Shown here: piece after piece, positions 39,601 to 48,258 of the stretch | Position numbering within the stretch: the first letter of the stretch is position 1 | How the letters are laid out: each line of letters starts with the position of its first letter | Assembly (NCBI RefSeq): GCF_020873915.1 | Contig: NZ_JAHWGP010000040.1 | Location: 1 to 64,000, forward strand | DNA from: Streptomyces sp. DH5 | GTDB taxonomy: Bacteria; Actinomycetota; Actinomycetes; Streptomycetales; Streptomycetaceae | DNA length: 64,000 nucleotides | Direction: 5' to 3' | Notes under the pieces: model-generated | Told to the model about the DNA's origin: nothing | The model's input: only the letters and a program-made list of their open reading frames with translations | The model's database searches: none | Program-made: the position numbers and the translations under genes

Positions 39601-40875
39601 ATGCGCCGCCGTCTGATCCAGTCCACGCTCGCCGTGGTCCTCGTCGTGATCGCCGTCTTCGGCGTCTCCCTGGTGATCGTCGAGACCCGCACGATCAGTG
39701 AGACCGCCAGGGAGCGGGTGGAGTCCGAGGCGGTCCGGCTGGCCAGCATCGTCGACAGCAGGCTGCTCGTCGAGGACAAGGTCACCGCCGAGATCCTCGA
39801 CGACCAGATCACCGAGGACCGGTACGCCGTCGTCCGCATCCCCGGGAAGCCGCCCATCGAGGTGGGCGCCAAGCCGGACGGCGACGTCATCAGCGCCACC
39901 GCGCCCGGCGAGGAGGGCGAGACGGTCACCGTCCAGGAGCCGCGCTCCTCGGTGACCCGGGAGGTCGGCCGTACGCTGCTGATCATCGGCCTGGTGGCGC
40001 TCCTCGCGGTGATCGCGGCCGTCCTGCTGGCGGTCCGCCAGGCCAACCGGCTCGCCTCCCCGCTGACCGACCTCGCGGAGACCGCCGAACGCCTCGGCTC
40101 CGGCGACCCGCGCCCCCGCCACCGCCGCTACGGCGTGCCCGAACTGGACCGGGTCGCGGACGTGCTGGACTCCTCGGCCGAGCGGATCGGCCGCATGCTG
40201 ACCGCCGAGCGGCGCCTGGCCGCCGACGCCTCCCACCAGCTGCGCACGCCCCTGACCGCCCTGTCCATGCGCCTGGAGGAGATCACCCTCACCGACGACC
40301 TGGAGACGGTGAAGGAGGAGGCGACGATCGCGCTGACGCAGGTGGAGCGGCTGACGGACGTGGTGGAGCGGCTGCTGACCAACTCCCGCGACCCGCGCAC
40401 CGGCTCCGCGGTCACCTTCGACCTGGACGAGGTGATCAAGCAGCAGCTCGCCGAGTGGCGCCCCGCGTACCGCAGTGCGGGCCGGGCGATCGTCACCTCC
40501 GGCAAACGGGAGCTGCGGGCGGTGGGCACGCCGGGCGCGGTCGCCCAGGTGCTGGCCGCGCTGATCGAGAACTCGCTGATGCACGGCGGCGGCACGGTCG
40601 CCCTGCGCACCCGGGTCACCGGCAACCAGGTCGTCGTGGAGGTCACCGACGAGGGTCCCGGCGTCCCCGCCGACCTCGGCGCGCGGATCTTCGAGCGGGC
40701 CATCAGCGGCCGCAACTCCACCGGCATCGGGCTCGCCGTCGCCCGGGACCTCGCGGAGGCGGACGGCGGCCGCCTGGAGATGCTCCAGGCCAGCCCGGCC
40801 GTCTTCGGCCTGTTCCTCTCCCGTACACCCCCTCAGAGGTCACGGGACGACGACAACCGCCGGCCGGTGCGCTGA
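39601..40875 (+). CDS. draK: Sensor histidine kinase (DraK by synteny)
   Basis: A 424-residue kinase with a first membrane span (about 8-27) and an extracytoplasmic sensor domain (about 28-122). The second span is about 124-144, followed by a HAMP linker. The HisKA domain carries phosphoacceptor H212 in ADASHQLRTPLTAL. The ATPase domain carries the N-box ALIENSLMHGG, G1 EVTDEGPGVP and G2 STGIGLAVARDL. It partners the regulator encoded just upstream. The DraK sensor of S. coelicolor has been reported to respond to pH; the ligand here is unknown. Confidence 0.86.
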   Translation: MRRRLIQSTLAVVLVVIAVFGVSLVIVETRTISETARERVESEAVRLASIVDSRLLVEDKVTAEILDDQITEDRYAVVRIPGKPPIEVGAKPDGDVISATAPGEEGETVTVQEPRSSVTREVGRTLLIIGLVALLAVIAAVLLAVRQANRLASPLTDLAETAERLGSGDPRPRHRRYGVPELDRVADVLDSSAERIGRMLTAERRLAADASHQLRTPLTALSMRLEEITLTDDLETVKEEATIALTQVERLTDVVERLLTNSRDPRTGSAVTFDLDEVIKQQLAEWRPAYRSAGRAIVTSGKRELRAVGTPGAVAQVLAALIENSLMHGGGTVALRTRVTGNQVVVEVTDEGPGVPADLGARIFERAISGRNSTGIGLAVARDLAEADGGRLEMLQASPAVFGLFLSRTPPQRSRDDDNRRPVR

Positions 40876-40905
40876 CGAGGCCGGCCCACCCGGGAAGGGC
40901 GCCGC

Positions 40906-41439
40906 CTACGGCACCCGCTGCTCCGGCTTGCGGCCCGCGGCGGCCGGACCCGACCCCGCCACCGGCCCCCGGGCCGGAAGCGCACGGAACACCCACGTGC
41001 GGTAGGACCAGAAGCGGAACAGGGTCGCGACCCCGATGCCGAGGAACTTGAAGATGTTGCTCTGCAGCGGGCTGTCCCAGCCGAAGCCGTACGTCGCCGC
41101 GTACAGGATGCCGTTCTCGATCACCAGGCCGATGGCGCTGAACAGCAGGAACAGGGACATCTCCCGGGTGCGCCGGGACCTGTCGCGGTCCCGGTAGGTG
41201 AAGTACCGGAAACCGACGTAGTTGAAGACGATGGCCACGGTCGTGGCGATGACGCCCGCCCGGACCACCTGGAGGTCGGTCACCTGCCTGACCAGGTTGA
41301 ACACGCCCAGGTTGACCAGTACGCCGGCTCCCCCCACCGCGCCGAACTTGGCCACTTCCCGGAAGAGCCGCCGAAGCCCCGTGGAACCGCGTTCCATCGC
41401 CTGCAGGCTCCCGTCCGTCGAATGCGTCAACCCGGCCAT
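40906..41439 (-). CDS. GtrA family membrane protein
   Basis: A 177-residue protein with four predicted membrane helices: KFGAVGGAGVLVNLGVFNLV, a second near VVRAGVIATTVAIVFNYVGF, LFLLFSAIGLVIENGILYAA and a last one near IFKFLGIGVATLFRFWSYR. GtrA proteins help flip polyprenyl-phosphate-linked sugars across the membrane for cell-surface glycosylation. The RFWSYRTWVF end is the family signature. Start is chosen at 41439 (GGTGG upstream); an ATG at 41397 is also possible. Confidence 0.87.
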   Translation of the reverse strand: MAGLTHSTDGSLQAMERGSTGLRRLFREVAKFGAVGGAGVLVNLGVFNLVRQVTDLQVVRAGVIATTVAIVFNYVGFRYFTYRDRDRSRRTREMSLFLLFSAIGLVIENGILYAATYGFGWDSPLQSNIFKFLGIGVATLFRFWSYRTWVFRALPARGPVAGSGPAAAGRKPEQRVP

Positions 41440-41551
41440 GCTAACCACCCACCCTCGCGATCTTCCTGCGGACGCGGGCCGTGATCGCGGCTCTTTCCCG
41501 CCCGACGGGCGCGAAATCGGCCACCGTGGCGCGTGCCGATACCCTGGGCTC

Positions 41552-42691
41552 GTGACGTTCCCGGTAGTCGGCATGGTCGGCGGTGGCCAGCTCGCTCGTA
41601 TGACACACGAGGCGGGCATCCCGCTCGGCATCAGGTTCAAGCTCCTCAGTGACACTCCGCAGGATTCCGCGGCGCAGGTGGTCGGCGACGTCGTCGTCGG
41701 CGACTACCGCGACCTGGAGACGCTGCGCGCCTTCGCACGCGGCTGCGACGTGATCACCTTCGACCACGAGCACGTGCCCACCGAGCACCTGAGGGCCCTG
41801 GAGGCGGACGGCATACCCGTCCGCCCCGGCCCCGACGCTCTGGTGCACGCCCAGGACAAGGGCGTGATGCGCGAGAAGCTCGACGCGATCGGTGTGCCGT
41901 GCCCCAGGCACCGCCTCGTCGCCGACCCGGAGGACGTGGCCGCGTTCGCGGCGGAGGGGGACGGCTTCCCCGTCGTCCTCAAGACGGTCCGGGGCGGGTA
42001 CGACGGCAAGGGCGTGTGGGTCGTCGGCTCCGTGGCGGATGCCGCCGAGCCGTTCAAGGCCGGCGTCGCCGTCCTCGCCGAGGAGAAGGTCGACTTCGTG
42101 CGCGAGCTGGCCGCCAACGTGGTCCGCTCCCCGCACGGCCAGGCCGTCGCCTACCCGGTCGTCGAGTCGCGGCAGGTGGGCGGCGTCTGCGACACGGTCA
42201 TCGCCCCGGCGCCCGGCCTCGACGAGGAGCTCGCGCTGCGCGCCGAGGAGATGGCGCTGCACATCGCGAAGGAACTCGGCGTCGTCGGCCACCTCGCCGT
42301 GGAGCTGTTCCAGACCCGCGACGGCCGCATCCTCGTCAACGAACTCGCGATGCGCCCGCACAACTCCGGCCACTGGTCCATGGACGGCGCGATCACCTCG
42401 CAGTTCGCCAACCACGTCCGCGCCGTCCTCGACCTCCCCCTCGGCGACCCGCGCCCGCGGGCGAAGTGGACGGTCATGGTCAACGTCCTCGGCGGCGACT
42501 ACCCGGACATGTACTCCGCGTACCTGCACTGCATGGCCCGCGACCCCCAGCTGAAGATCCACATGTACGGCAAGGACGTGAAGCCCGGCCGCAAGGTCGG
42601 ACACGTGAACACCTACGGCGACGACCTGGACGACGTGCTGGAGCGCGCCCGTCACGCAGCCGGCTACCTGAGAGGCACGATCACCGAATGA
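41552..42691 (+). CDS. purK: 5-(carboxyamino)imidazole ribonucleotide synthase
   Basis: This ATP-grasp enzyme of purine synthesis makes N5-CAIR from AIR, bicarbonate and ATP. The 379-residue protein has an N-terminal [13 protein letters not shown] dinucleotide-like loop, an ATP-binding [13 protein letters not shown] loop and [15 protein letters not shown]. The metal-binding [19 protein letters not shown] and RPHNSGHW motifs follow. The GTG start is seven bases after TACCCT, so the message is probably leaderless. Its stop overlaps the ATG of purE (ATGA), coupling the two consecutive steps. Confidence 0.96.
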   Translation: MTFPVVGMVGGGQLARMTHEAGIPLGIRFKLLSDTPQDSAAQVVGDVVVGDYRDLETLRAFARGCDVITFDHEHVPTEHLRALEADGIPVRPGPDALVHAQDKGVMREKLDAIGVPCPRHRLVADPEDVAAFAAEGDGFPVVLKTVRGGYDGKGVWVVGSVADAAEPFKAGVAVLAEEKVDFVRELAANVVRSPHGQAVAYPVVESRQVGGVCDTVIAPAPGLDEELALRAEEMALHIAKELGVVGHLAVELFQTRDGRILVNELAMRPHNSGHWSMDGAITSQFANHVRAVLDLPLGDPRPRAKWTVMVNVLGGDYPDMYSAYLHCMARDPQLKIHMYGKDVKPGRKVGHVNTYGDDLDDVLERARHAAGYLRGTITE

Positions 42692-43269
42692 GCCAGGCCC
42701 ACCCGTCCGACGACCACCACCCCTCGACGAGCGCTGACGCGCGCCCCCTCCCTTCGGTGGGCATCGTCATGGGGTCGGACTCCGACTGGCCCGTCATGGA
42801 GGCGGCGGCGAAGGCCCTCGACGAGTTCGAGATCGACTACGAGGTCGACGTCGTCTCCGCGCACCGCATGCCCCGCGAGATGATCGCGTACGGCGAGCAG
42901 GCCGCGGACCGCGGGCTCAAGGTGATCATCGCGGGTGCGGGCGGCGCCGCCCACCTGCCCGGCATGCTCGCCTCCGTCACCCCGCTGCCCGTCATCGGTG
43001 TCCCCGTGCCGCTCAAGTACCTGGACGGCATGGACTCCCTGCTGTCCATCGTGCAGATGCCGGCCGGTGTCCCCGTCGCCACCGTCTCGGTGGCCGGCGC
43101 GCGTAACGCGGGCCTGCTCGCGGCCCGCATCCTCGCCGCTCACGACGAGGAACTCCTCGGCCGCATGCGGGAGTTCCAGCAGGAACTGAACGACCAGGCC
43201 ACCGAGAAGGGCAAGCGGCTGCGCGCCAAGGCCGAGGGCTCGGGCGGCGGCTTCGGCTTCGGCAAGTGA
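42688..43269 (+). CDS. purE: N5-CAIR mutase
   Basis: This class I PurE converts N5-CAIR to CAIR in purine synthesis and acts as an octamer. The 193-residue protein has GSDSDWPVM (29-37), the catalytic histidine H59 in VSAHRMP and [11 protein letters not shown] with H89. It ends GGGFGFGK. The Thr/Ser/His-rich first 20 residues precede the conserved core. ATG overlaps the purK stop by four bases. Confidence 0.96.
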   Translation: MSQAHPSDDHHPSTSADARPLPSVGIVMGSDSDWPVMEAAAKALDEFEIDYEVDVVSAHRMPREMIAYGEQAADRGLKVIIAGAGGAAHLPGMLASVTPLPVIGVPVPLKYLDGMDSLLSIVQMPAGVPVATVSVAGARNAGLLAARILAAHDEELLGRMREFQQELNDQATEKGKRLRAKAEGSGGGFGFGK

Positions 43270-43283
43270 GCGGGGTGGGTGCC

Positions 43284-44462
43284 ATGACGTCCCTCGACGA
43301 CGCCCGCGCGCTGCTGGCCGAGTTCCCCGTCGTCGACGGGCACAACGACCTGCCGTGGGCGCTGCGCGAACAGGTCCGCTACGACCACGCCGCCCGCGAC
43401 ATCGCCGTCGACCAGTCGGCCCACCTGCACACCGACATCCCCCGGCTGCGCGCGGGCGGGGTCGGGGCGCAGTTCTGGTCGGTGTACGTCCGCGCGGACC
43501 AGCCCGACCCGGTACCGGCCACCCTGGAACAGATCGACTGCGTGAGGCGGTTGCTGGAGCGTCACCCGCGGGACCTGGCGCCCGCGCTGACCGCCGCCGA
43601 CATGGAGGCGGCGCGCGGTGAGGGCCGCATCGCCTCGCTGATGGGCGCGGAGGGCGGCCACTCCATCGCCGACTCCCTCGGCACGCTGCGCGGGTTGTAC
43701 GGGCTCGGCGTGCGCTATCTGACCCTCACCCACAACTACAACGTGGCGTGGGCGGATTCGGCGACGGACGAGCCCGGGGTGGGCGGCCTGTCGGCGTTCG
43801 GCCGCGAGGTCGTGCGGGAGATGAACCGGCTCGGCATGCTGGTCGACCTCTCGCACGTCGCCGCGACGACCATGCGGGACGCGCTGGACGCCACGTCCGC
43901 GCCGGTGATCTTCTCCCACTCCTCCGCCCGGGCGGTCTGCGACCACCCGCGCAACATCCCGGACGACGTCCTGGAGCGGCTGCCCGCCAACGGCGGCGTC
44001 GCCATGGTGACGTTCGTACCGAAGTTCGTGCTCCAGGCGGCCGTCGACTGGACGGCGGCGGCCGACGAGAACATGCGCGCGCACGGCTTCCACCACCTCG
44101 ACACCACGGCCGAGGGGATGAAGGTGCACCGCGCCTTCGAGGAGACCTACCCGCGCCCGGTGGCGACGGTGTCCACGGTCGCCGACCACCTGGACCACAT
44201 GCGGGAGGTCGCCGGCATCGACCACCTCGGCATCGGCGGCGACTACGACGGCACGGCCTTCACCCCCGACGGCCTCGGCGACGTCTCCGCCTACCCGAAC
44301 CTGATCGCCGAACTTCTCGACCGCGGCTGGTCCCGGCCCGACCTGGCCAAGCTGACCTGGCAGAACGCGGTACGGGTCCTGGGCGCCGCGGAGGACGTCT
44401 CCCGCGGCCTCCGGTCCACGCGGGGCCCGTCGGACGCGACGCTCGAGGAGCTGGACGGCTGA
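43284..44462 (+). CDS. Renal-dipeptidase-type metallopeptidase (M19)
   Basis: A zinc dipeptidase of 392 residues, orthologous in position to S. coelicolor Sco3058, a crystallised relative of human renal dipeptidase that hydrolyses L-Xaa-D-Xaa dipeptides. Metal ligands fit H20 and D22 (VDGHND), E123 (GAEGGHS), H191 (VDLSHV) and H212 (IFSHSSA). The catalytic acid fits D320 in IGGDYDG. The ATG at 43284 with GGGTGG upstream puts these residues at the published numbers. A GTG at 43266 overlapping purE would add six residues. Confidence 0.93.
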   Translation: MTSLDDARALLAEFPVVDGHNDLPWALREQVRYDHAARDIAVDQSAHLHTDIPRLRAGGVGAQFWSVYVRADQPDPVPATLEQIDCVRRLLERHPRDLAPALTAADMEAARGEGRIASLMGAEGGHSIADSLGTLRGLYGLGVRYLTLTHNYNVAWADSATDEPGVGGLSAFGREVVREMNRLGMLVDLSHVAATTMRDALDATSAPVIFSHSSARAVCDHPRNIPDDVLERLPANGGVAMVTFVPKFVLQAAVDWTAAADENMRAHGFHHLDTTAEGMKVHRAFEETYPRPVATVSTVADHLDHMREVAGIDHLGIGGDYDGTAFTPDGLGDVSAYPNLIAELLDRGWSRPDLAKLTWQNAVRVLGAAEDVSRGLRSTRGPSDATLEELDG

Positions 44463-44465
44463 TCG

Positions 44466-45110
44466 TCGAGGGTGGGGTGGTCGGTGTGGCCGTCCGCCCC
44501 GCCCACGCACATCGGACAGCGGTCCCGCACCCGGTGCAAAGGCGCGCCGGGACGCAGTCGGCGCACCACGCCGGGACCGGCGAGGAGGAGCCGGCCGAGG
44601 GCGAGCGGACCGGCCCCGGCGTCCGGCAGCCGCCCGGACGCGCGGTGCACGGCGTCGGAGGGCGTCTCCTCCGGCACCGGGCCGGCGACGGGTCTCCCCG
44701 GCCACGCGGCACGGATCCCCGCGAACACCGGCCGGTCCGGGTCGGCGGACACCAGGTGCGGGTACGCCGCCCCGAGCCCGCCGAGCCGTTCGGCGAGCGC
44801 CGGGTGGATCTCCTCGGTCCCGCCCTCCTCGATACCGTTGACGGTGTTGCCAGGGGGACGCGCAGCCCCACCCGGGCGGCCCCGATCTCGGCGGTCACCG
44901 CCTCCGCGGCCTCCGCCGTGCACCGGATCCGCCGCTCGACCGGCCCGCCGTAGCCGTCGGTGCGGCGGTTGGTGTCGCGGGCCGGGAACCGGTGCGGCAG
45001 GTGCCCGCCGGCGGAGTGCACCTCCACGCCCTCGGACCCGGCGTCGAGCGCGTTGCGGACCTCGCCGCCCGCACCGCCCGGCAGCGCCGCCCGCCGTCCA
45101 CGGCGACGTT
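44466..45110 (-). pseudogene. Remnant of an Old Yellow Enzyme / alkene reductase gene
   Basis: On the minus strand, fragments of an FMN-dependent ene-reductase appear in order. GSEGVEVHSAGGHLPHRF with DTNRRTDGYGGPVERRIR and EIGAARVGLRV occur near 45050-44860. Then, in another frame, GNTVNGIEEGGTEEIHPAL and FAGIRAAWPG occur, and LLLAGPGVVRRLRPGAPL with GGADGHTDHPTL near the end. A frameshift lies around 44850-44860. The N-terminal half with the FMN site is missing and no stop ends the match, so it is not functional. Confidence 0.82.
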
Positions 45111-45150
45111 CACCGCACCTGAAGGCTGAGCAGCCGTCACGGCCGAGCCG

Positions 45151-45543
45151 TCACGGCTGTTCGATCCGGCACAGGCAGAAGGGATGGCCCGCGGGATCGG
45201 CGTACACCCGGAAGTCCTTGGTCTCGTAGTCCTCCCGGTCCAGCACCCGCGCCCCCAGCGCCAGTACCTTCTCCTCGGCCGCGTCGACCTCCTCCCAGGT
45301 CCCTCCGGCGTCGAAGTCGAGGTGGAACTGCTGGGAGCCGTGGTCGGCGCGCGGCCACTCGGGCGGGGTGTGGTCCGGCGACCGCTGGAAGGCCAGCCGC
45401 GGGCCCGCGGGAACCTCGAGCACCACCCAGTCCGGGTCCTCCTCCACCGGTGTGCCGCCGCCGACGGCCGCGTAGAAGACGGCCAGCTCCCGCGGGTCGG
45501 GGCAGTCGAGGACGACGCTGCGCAGACGTGCCACGGCGGTCAT
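45151..45543 (-). CDS. VOC (glyoxalase/bleomycin-resistance fold) protein A
   Basis: A 130-residue single VOC domain of the actinobacterial VOC group often annotated glyoxalase-like. It has RSVVLDCPDPRELAVFYAAV at the N-terminus, then LAFQRSPDHTPPEWPRADHG, FHLDFDAGG and a C-terminal ending in RVYADPAGHPFCLCRIEQP. H and E-type metal ligands are only partly present. It is a tandem paralogue of the next gene, 16 bp away, with the same strand and likely operon. GGAGG lies five bases before the ATG. Confidence 0.88.
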   Translation of the reverse strand: MTAVARLRSVVLDCPDPRELAVFYAAVGGGTPVEEDPDWVVLEVPAGPRLAFQRSPDHTPPEWPRADHGSQQFHLDFDAGGTWEEVDAAEEKVLALGARVLDREDYETKDFRVYADPAGHPFCLCRIEQP

Positions 45544-45559
45544 GCATCCCTCCAGGAAG

Positions 45560-45919
45560 TCAGCAGGCGCACAGGCAGAACGGGTGCCCGGCCGGGTCCG
45601 CGTAAACCAGGAAGCCCCGTGAGCGGTCCCCGGTGTCCAACGGCTTCGCGCCGAGCGCCAGCACCTCCTTCTCCGCCGCGTCCAGGTCCTCCACGGCCAG
45701 GTCCAGGTGGAACTGCTGCGAGCGGTCCGTCCGCGGCCACCGCGGCGGTACGTGGCCCGGGGCCTCCTGGAAGGCGAGCGCCGGACCACCGGGCACCTTC
45801 AGGTCCACCCAGCGGCCCTCTCCCTCCACCGTGCCGCCCACGATCGCGGCGTAGAACCCGGCCAGCGCACGCGGGTCGGGGCAGTCCAGGACGACGGTGC
45901 CCACCGTGGCAACGGACAT
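45560..45919 (-). CDS. VOC-fold protein B
   Basis: A 119-residue VOC protein similar along its length to the downstream gene (both VVLDCPDPR-LA-FYAA, both FHLD, both VYADPAGHPFCLC). This indicates a tandem duplication with later divergence. Function is unknown; such proteins often act on small electrophiles or drugs. GAGGAGGAA precedes the ATG. It reads away from a GTAAC-box operator region shared with the CGNR-type gene. Confidence 0.88.
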   Translation of the reverse strand: MSVATVGTVVLDCPDPRALAGFYAAIVGGTVEGEGRWVDLKVPGGPALAFQEAPGHVPPRWPRTDRSQQFHLDLAVEDLDAAEKEVLALGAKPLDTGDRSRGFLVYADPAGHPFCLCAC

Positions 45920-45940
45920 GACTTCCTCCTCGAAGCTCGT

Positions 45941-46001
45941 GGTTACCCATAGGCGGCGGTAACTGGTAACCGTTACTGCATGCTGCACCATAGGGGGTAA
46001 C
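45941..46001. promoter_or_regulatory. GTAAC-box operator region between divergent genes
   Basis: Four boxes occur in 61 bp: GGTTACC (45941-45947), GGTAAC (45958-45963), the perfect palindrome GTAACCGTTAC (45966-45976) and GGTAAC (45996-46001). They lie between the VOC operon and the CGNR-type gene. Spacing near 10-20 bp suggests cooperative repressor binding, perhaps by the CGNR protein itself. Confidence 0.6.
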
Positions 46002-46043
46002 GTCGCAAGCGAATTGAGGAGACCCGGGAGGTACCGTCCAGGC

Positions 46044-46550
46044 ATGAGCGAGAGAGCGGCCCCGCCCGGGAGGCTGGCCCTGGTCCAGTCCCTGGTCAAC
46101 ACCCTGGACCTGGAGACGGGCGGCGACGCGCTGGACACCCCGGAGGGCCGTGCGCCCTTCGGGCTCACCGACGACACCGCCGACTCCGCCCGCGAACTGC
46201 GCGAGTCGCTGCGCGCGACGCTCCTCGCCCACGCAGGCCACCCCCCGCACCGCGTCGTCACCCCGCTGGGCGACCTGCTGGCCCGGGCGCCCCTGGTGGT
46301 CACGGTCGACCCCGCCGACGGCTCGGCCGCCCTCGTACCGGTCGACGAGGGGCCGCTGCTCTCCCGGATCGCCGCCGCCGTCGCCGAAGGAGTCACAGCG
46401 GGCACCTGGGGCCGGCTCAAGGCATGCGAGGCCGCCACCTGCCACTGGGCGTACTACGACCGCAGCCCCGCCGGACGCGGCCGCTGGTGCTCCATGCAGG
46501 TGTGCGGGGCCCGCGCCAAGATGCGCCGGTACAGGGCGAAGGAGGCGTAG
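46044..46550 (+). CDS. CGNR zinc-finger (ABATE-domain) protein
   Basis: A 168-residue protein with an N-terminal ABATE-like helical domain (about 1-115) and a C-terminal CGNR-type zinc finger. The four cysteines are C128, C133, C149 and C154, in CEAATCHWAYYDRSP and WCSMQVCGAR. The usual CGNR signature here reads CGAR. It is probably a ligand-responsive transcription factor. TACCGT (46032-46037) ends six bases before the ATG, suggesting a leaderless transcript, though GGGAGG is also present upstream. Confidence 0.87.
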   Translation: MSERAAPPGRLALVQSLVNTLDLETGGDALDTPEGRAPFGLTDDTADSARELRESLRATLLAHAGHPPHRVVTPLGDLLARAPLVVTVDPADGSAALVPVDEGPLLSRIAAAVAEGVTAGTWGRLKACEAATCHWAYYDRSPAGRGRWCSMQVCGARAKMRRYRAKEA

Positions 46551-46589
46551 CCGCACCGCGCCCGCGCCCGGTGGGGCAGAATGCAGCGG

Positions 46590-46630
46590 GACGCCGGTTC
46601 GGCCGACTGAGCCTCGGCCGAACCGGCGTC
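46590..46630. terminator. Terminator between the CGNR gene and ugd
   Basis: GACGCCGGTTCGGCC (46590-46604) and GGCCGAACCGGCGTC (46616-46630) form a perfect 15-bp stem with an 11-nt loop between convergent genes. Confidence 0.85.
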
Positions 46631-46733
46631 ACCCGTACGTCCCGCCGGCGCCCCGGCCGGGCCCTGTCCGGGGCGTCGCGTCGACGCCCTCCTCGGCCTT
46701 GCGGCTGGACGCACCGGACCCCGCTCACCCGGG

Positions 46734-48077
46734 CTACGCGCTGGGGCGCCCCATCGCGCGGAAGCGCCACCCGGCCGTCCGCCACACGTCCGGGTCGAGC
46801 GCGCCCCGCCCGTCGAGGATCAGCCGCTCGGCCACCACCTCACCCAGCTCCGCCGGGTCCAGTTCCCGGAACTCCCGCCACTCCGTCAGGTGCAGGACGA
46901 CATCGGCGCCCCGCACCGCCTCCAGGGCCGAGCCCGCGTACCCCAGCGTCGGGAAGAGTCTGCGGGCGTTGTCCATGCCCTTCGGGTCGTACACCGTGAC
47001 CTGGCCGCCCTGGAGGTGGATCTGCCCGGCCACGTTCAGCGCGGGCGAGTCCCGGACGTCGTCCGAGTCCGGTTTGAAGGTGGCGCCGAGCACGGCCACC
47101 CGCCTGCCCAGGAACGGACCGCCGCCCAGAGCCTGCCTCGTCAGTTCCACCATCCGGCCGCGCTGGCGCATGTTGATCGAGTCGATCTCCCGCAGGAACG
47201 TCAGCGCCTGGTCCGCGCCCAGCTCACCGGCGCGCGCCATGAACGCCCGGATGTCCTTCGGCAGACAGCCGCCGCCGAAGCCGATCCCGGCCCGCAGGAA
47301 CTTCCGCCCGATCCGGTCGTCGTACCCGATGGCCTCCGCCAGCCGGGCCACGTCGCCGCCCGTGGCCTCGCACAGCTCCGCCATCGCGTTGATGAAGGAG
47401 ATCTTGGTGGCCAGGAAGGAGTTCGCGGAGGTCTTCACCAGTTCCGCCGTCGGGAAGTCCGTCACCACGAACGGCGAACCCTCCCCGACCGGAGTGGCGT
47501 ACACCTCCCGCAGCAGCTTCTCCGCCCGCTCGCCGCGCACGCCCACCACGATCCGGTCCGGGTGCAGCGTGTCCTGCACGGCGAAGCCCTCGCGCAGGAA
47601 CTCCGGGTTCCACGCCAGCTCCACGTCCTCACCGGCCGGCGCGTGCTCCGCCAGGTAGGCGGCCAGCCGGTCGGCCGAGCCGACCGGCACCGTCGACTTG
47701 CCGACGACCAGCGCGGGACCCTTCAGGTGCGGAGCGAGCGAGGCGATCGCGGAGTCCACGTACGACATGTCGCAGGCGTACTCGCCGTGCCGCTGCGGGG
47801 TGTTCACGCACACGAAGTGGACGTCGCCGAACTCGCCCAGCTCGGCCCAGTCCATGGTGAACCGCAGCCGCCCGGTCGACCCCTCGATCCCCGCGACGTG
47901 CCGGCGGAGCAGCTCCTCCAGCCCCGGTTCGTACATCGGGACCTCACCGCGCCGGAGCATGTCGATCTTCTCCGGCACGACGTCGAGGCCCAGCACCTCG
48001 AACCCCAGCTCCGCCATGGCCGCGGCGTGCGTCGCTCCGAGATAACCGGTGCCGATCACGGTGATCTTGAGGGCCAT
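46734..48077 (-). CDS. ugd: UDP-glucose 6-dehydrogenase
   Basis: This enzyme oxidises UDP-glucose to UDP-glucuronate with two NAD, supplying uronic acids for surface polymers. The 447-residue protein has an NAD loop KITVIGTGYLG (4-14) and the substrate segment WNPEFLREG (E159). K215 is in ELVKTSANSFLATKISFIN and the catalytic cysteine C271 is in GFGGGCLPKD. The C-terminal KPDSDDVRDSPAL is also conserved. ATG has GGAG five bases upstream. It stands alone, but the GtrA, glycosyltransferase and LCP genes in the window belong to the same general pathway class. Confidence 0.94.
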   Translation of the reverse strand: MALKITVIGTGYLGATHAAAMAELGFEVLGLDVVPEKIDMLRRGEVPMYEPGLEELLRRHVAGIEGSTGRLRFTMDWAELGEFGDVHFVCVNTPQRHGEYACDMSYVDSAIASLAPHLKGPALVVGKSTVPVGSADRLAAYLAEHAPAGEDVELAWNPEFLREGFAVQDTLHPDRIVVGVRGERAEKLLREVYATPVGEGSPFVVTDFPTAELVKTSANSFLATKISFINAMAELCEATGGDVARLAEAIGYDDRIGRKFLRAGIGFGGGCLPKDIRAFMARAGELGADQALTFLREIDSINMRQRGRMVELTRQALGGGPFLGRRVAVLGATFKPDSDDVRDSPALNVAGQIHLQGGQVTVYDPKGMDNARRLFPTLGYAGSALEAVRGADVVLHLTEWREFRELDPAELGEVVAERLILDGRGALDPDVWRTAGWRFRAMGRPSA

Positions 48078-48201
48078 GGGTGCTCCAGGGGTAAACGGCA
48101 TGCAGTGCGCGCCCGAGCATAGCCGGGGGCGGGGGAGCGGCACCCTCCGGCTGTCGTCAAGCTCACCTATCCACGAACGCGGCGGACAGCATAAAATTTG
48201 A

Positions 48202-48221
48202 GTTACTTAACGGTAGTTAGC
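48202..48221 (+). promoter_or_regulatory. AT-rich operator-like site before the acyl-CoA dehydrogenase gene
   Basis: In an unusually AT-rich patch (48191-48221), TAAC-GGTA-GTTA (48208-48219) is a small palindrome inside GTTACTTAACGGTAGTTAGC. TetR regulators commonly bind such sites before acyl-CoA dehydrogenase genes. Motif-level evidence only. Confidence 0.4.
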
Positions 48222-48258
48222 GTGCCCAGCATCGCAGCGTTTTGGAGCGTGAGAGACC

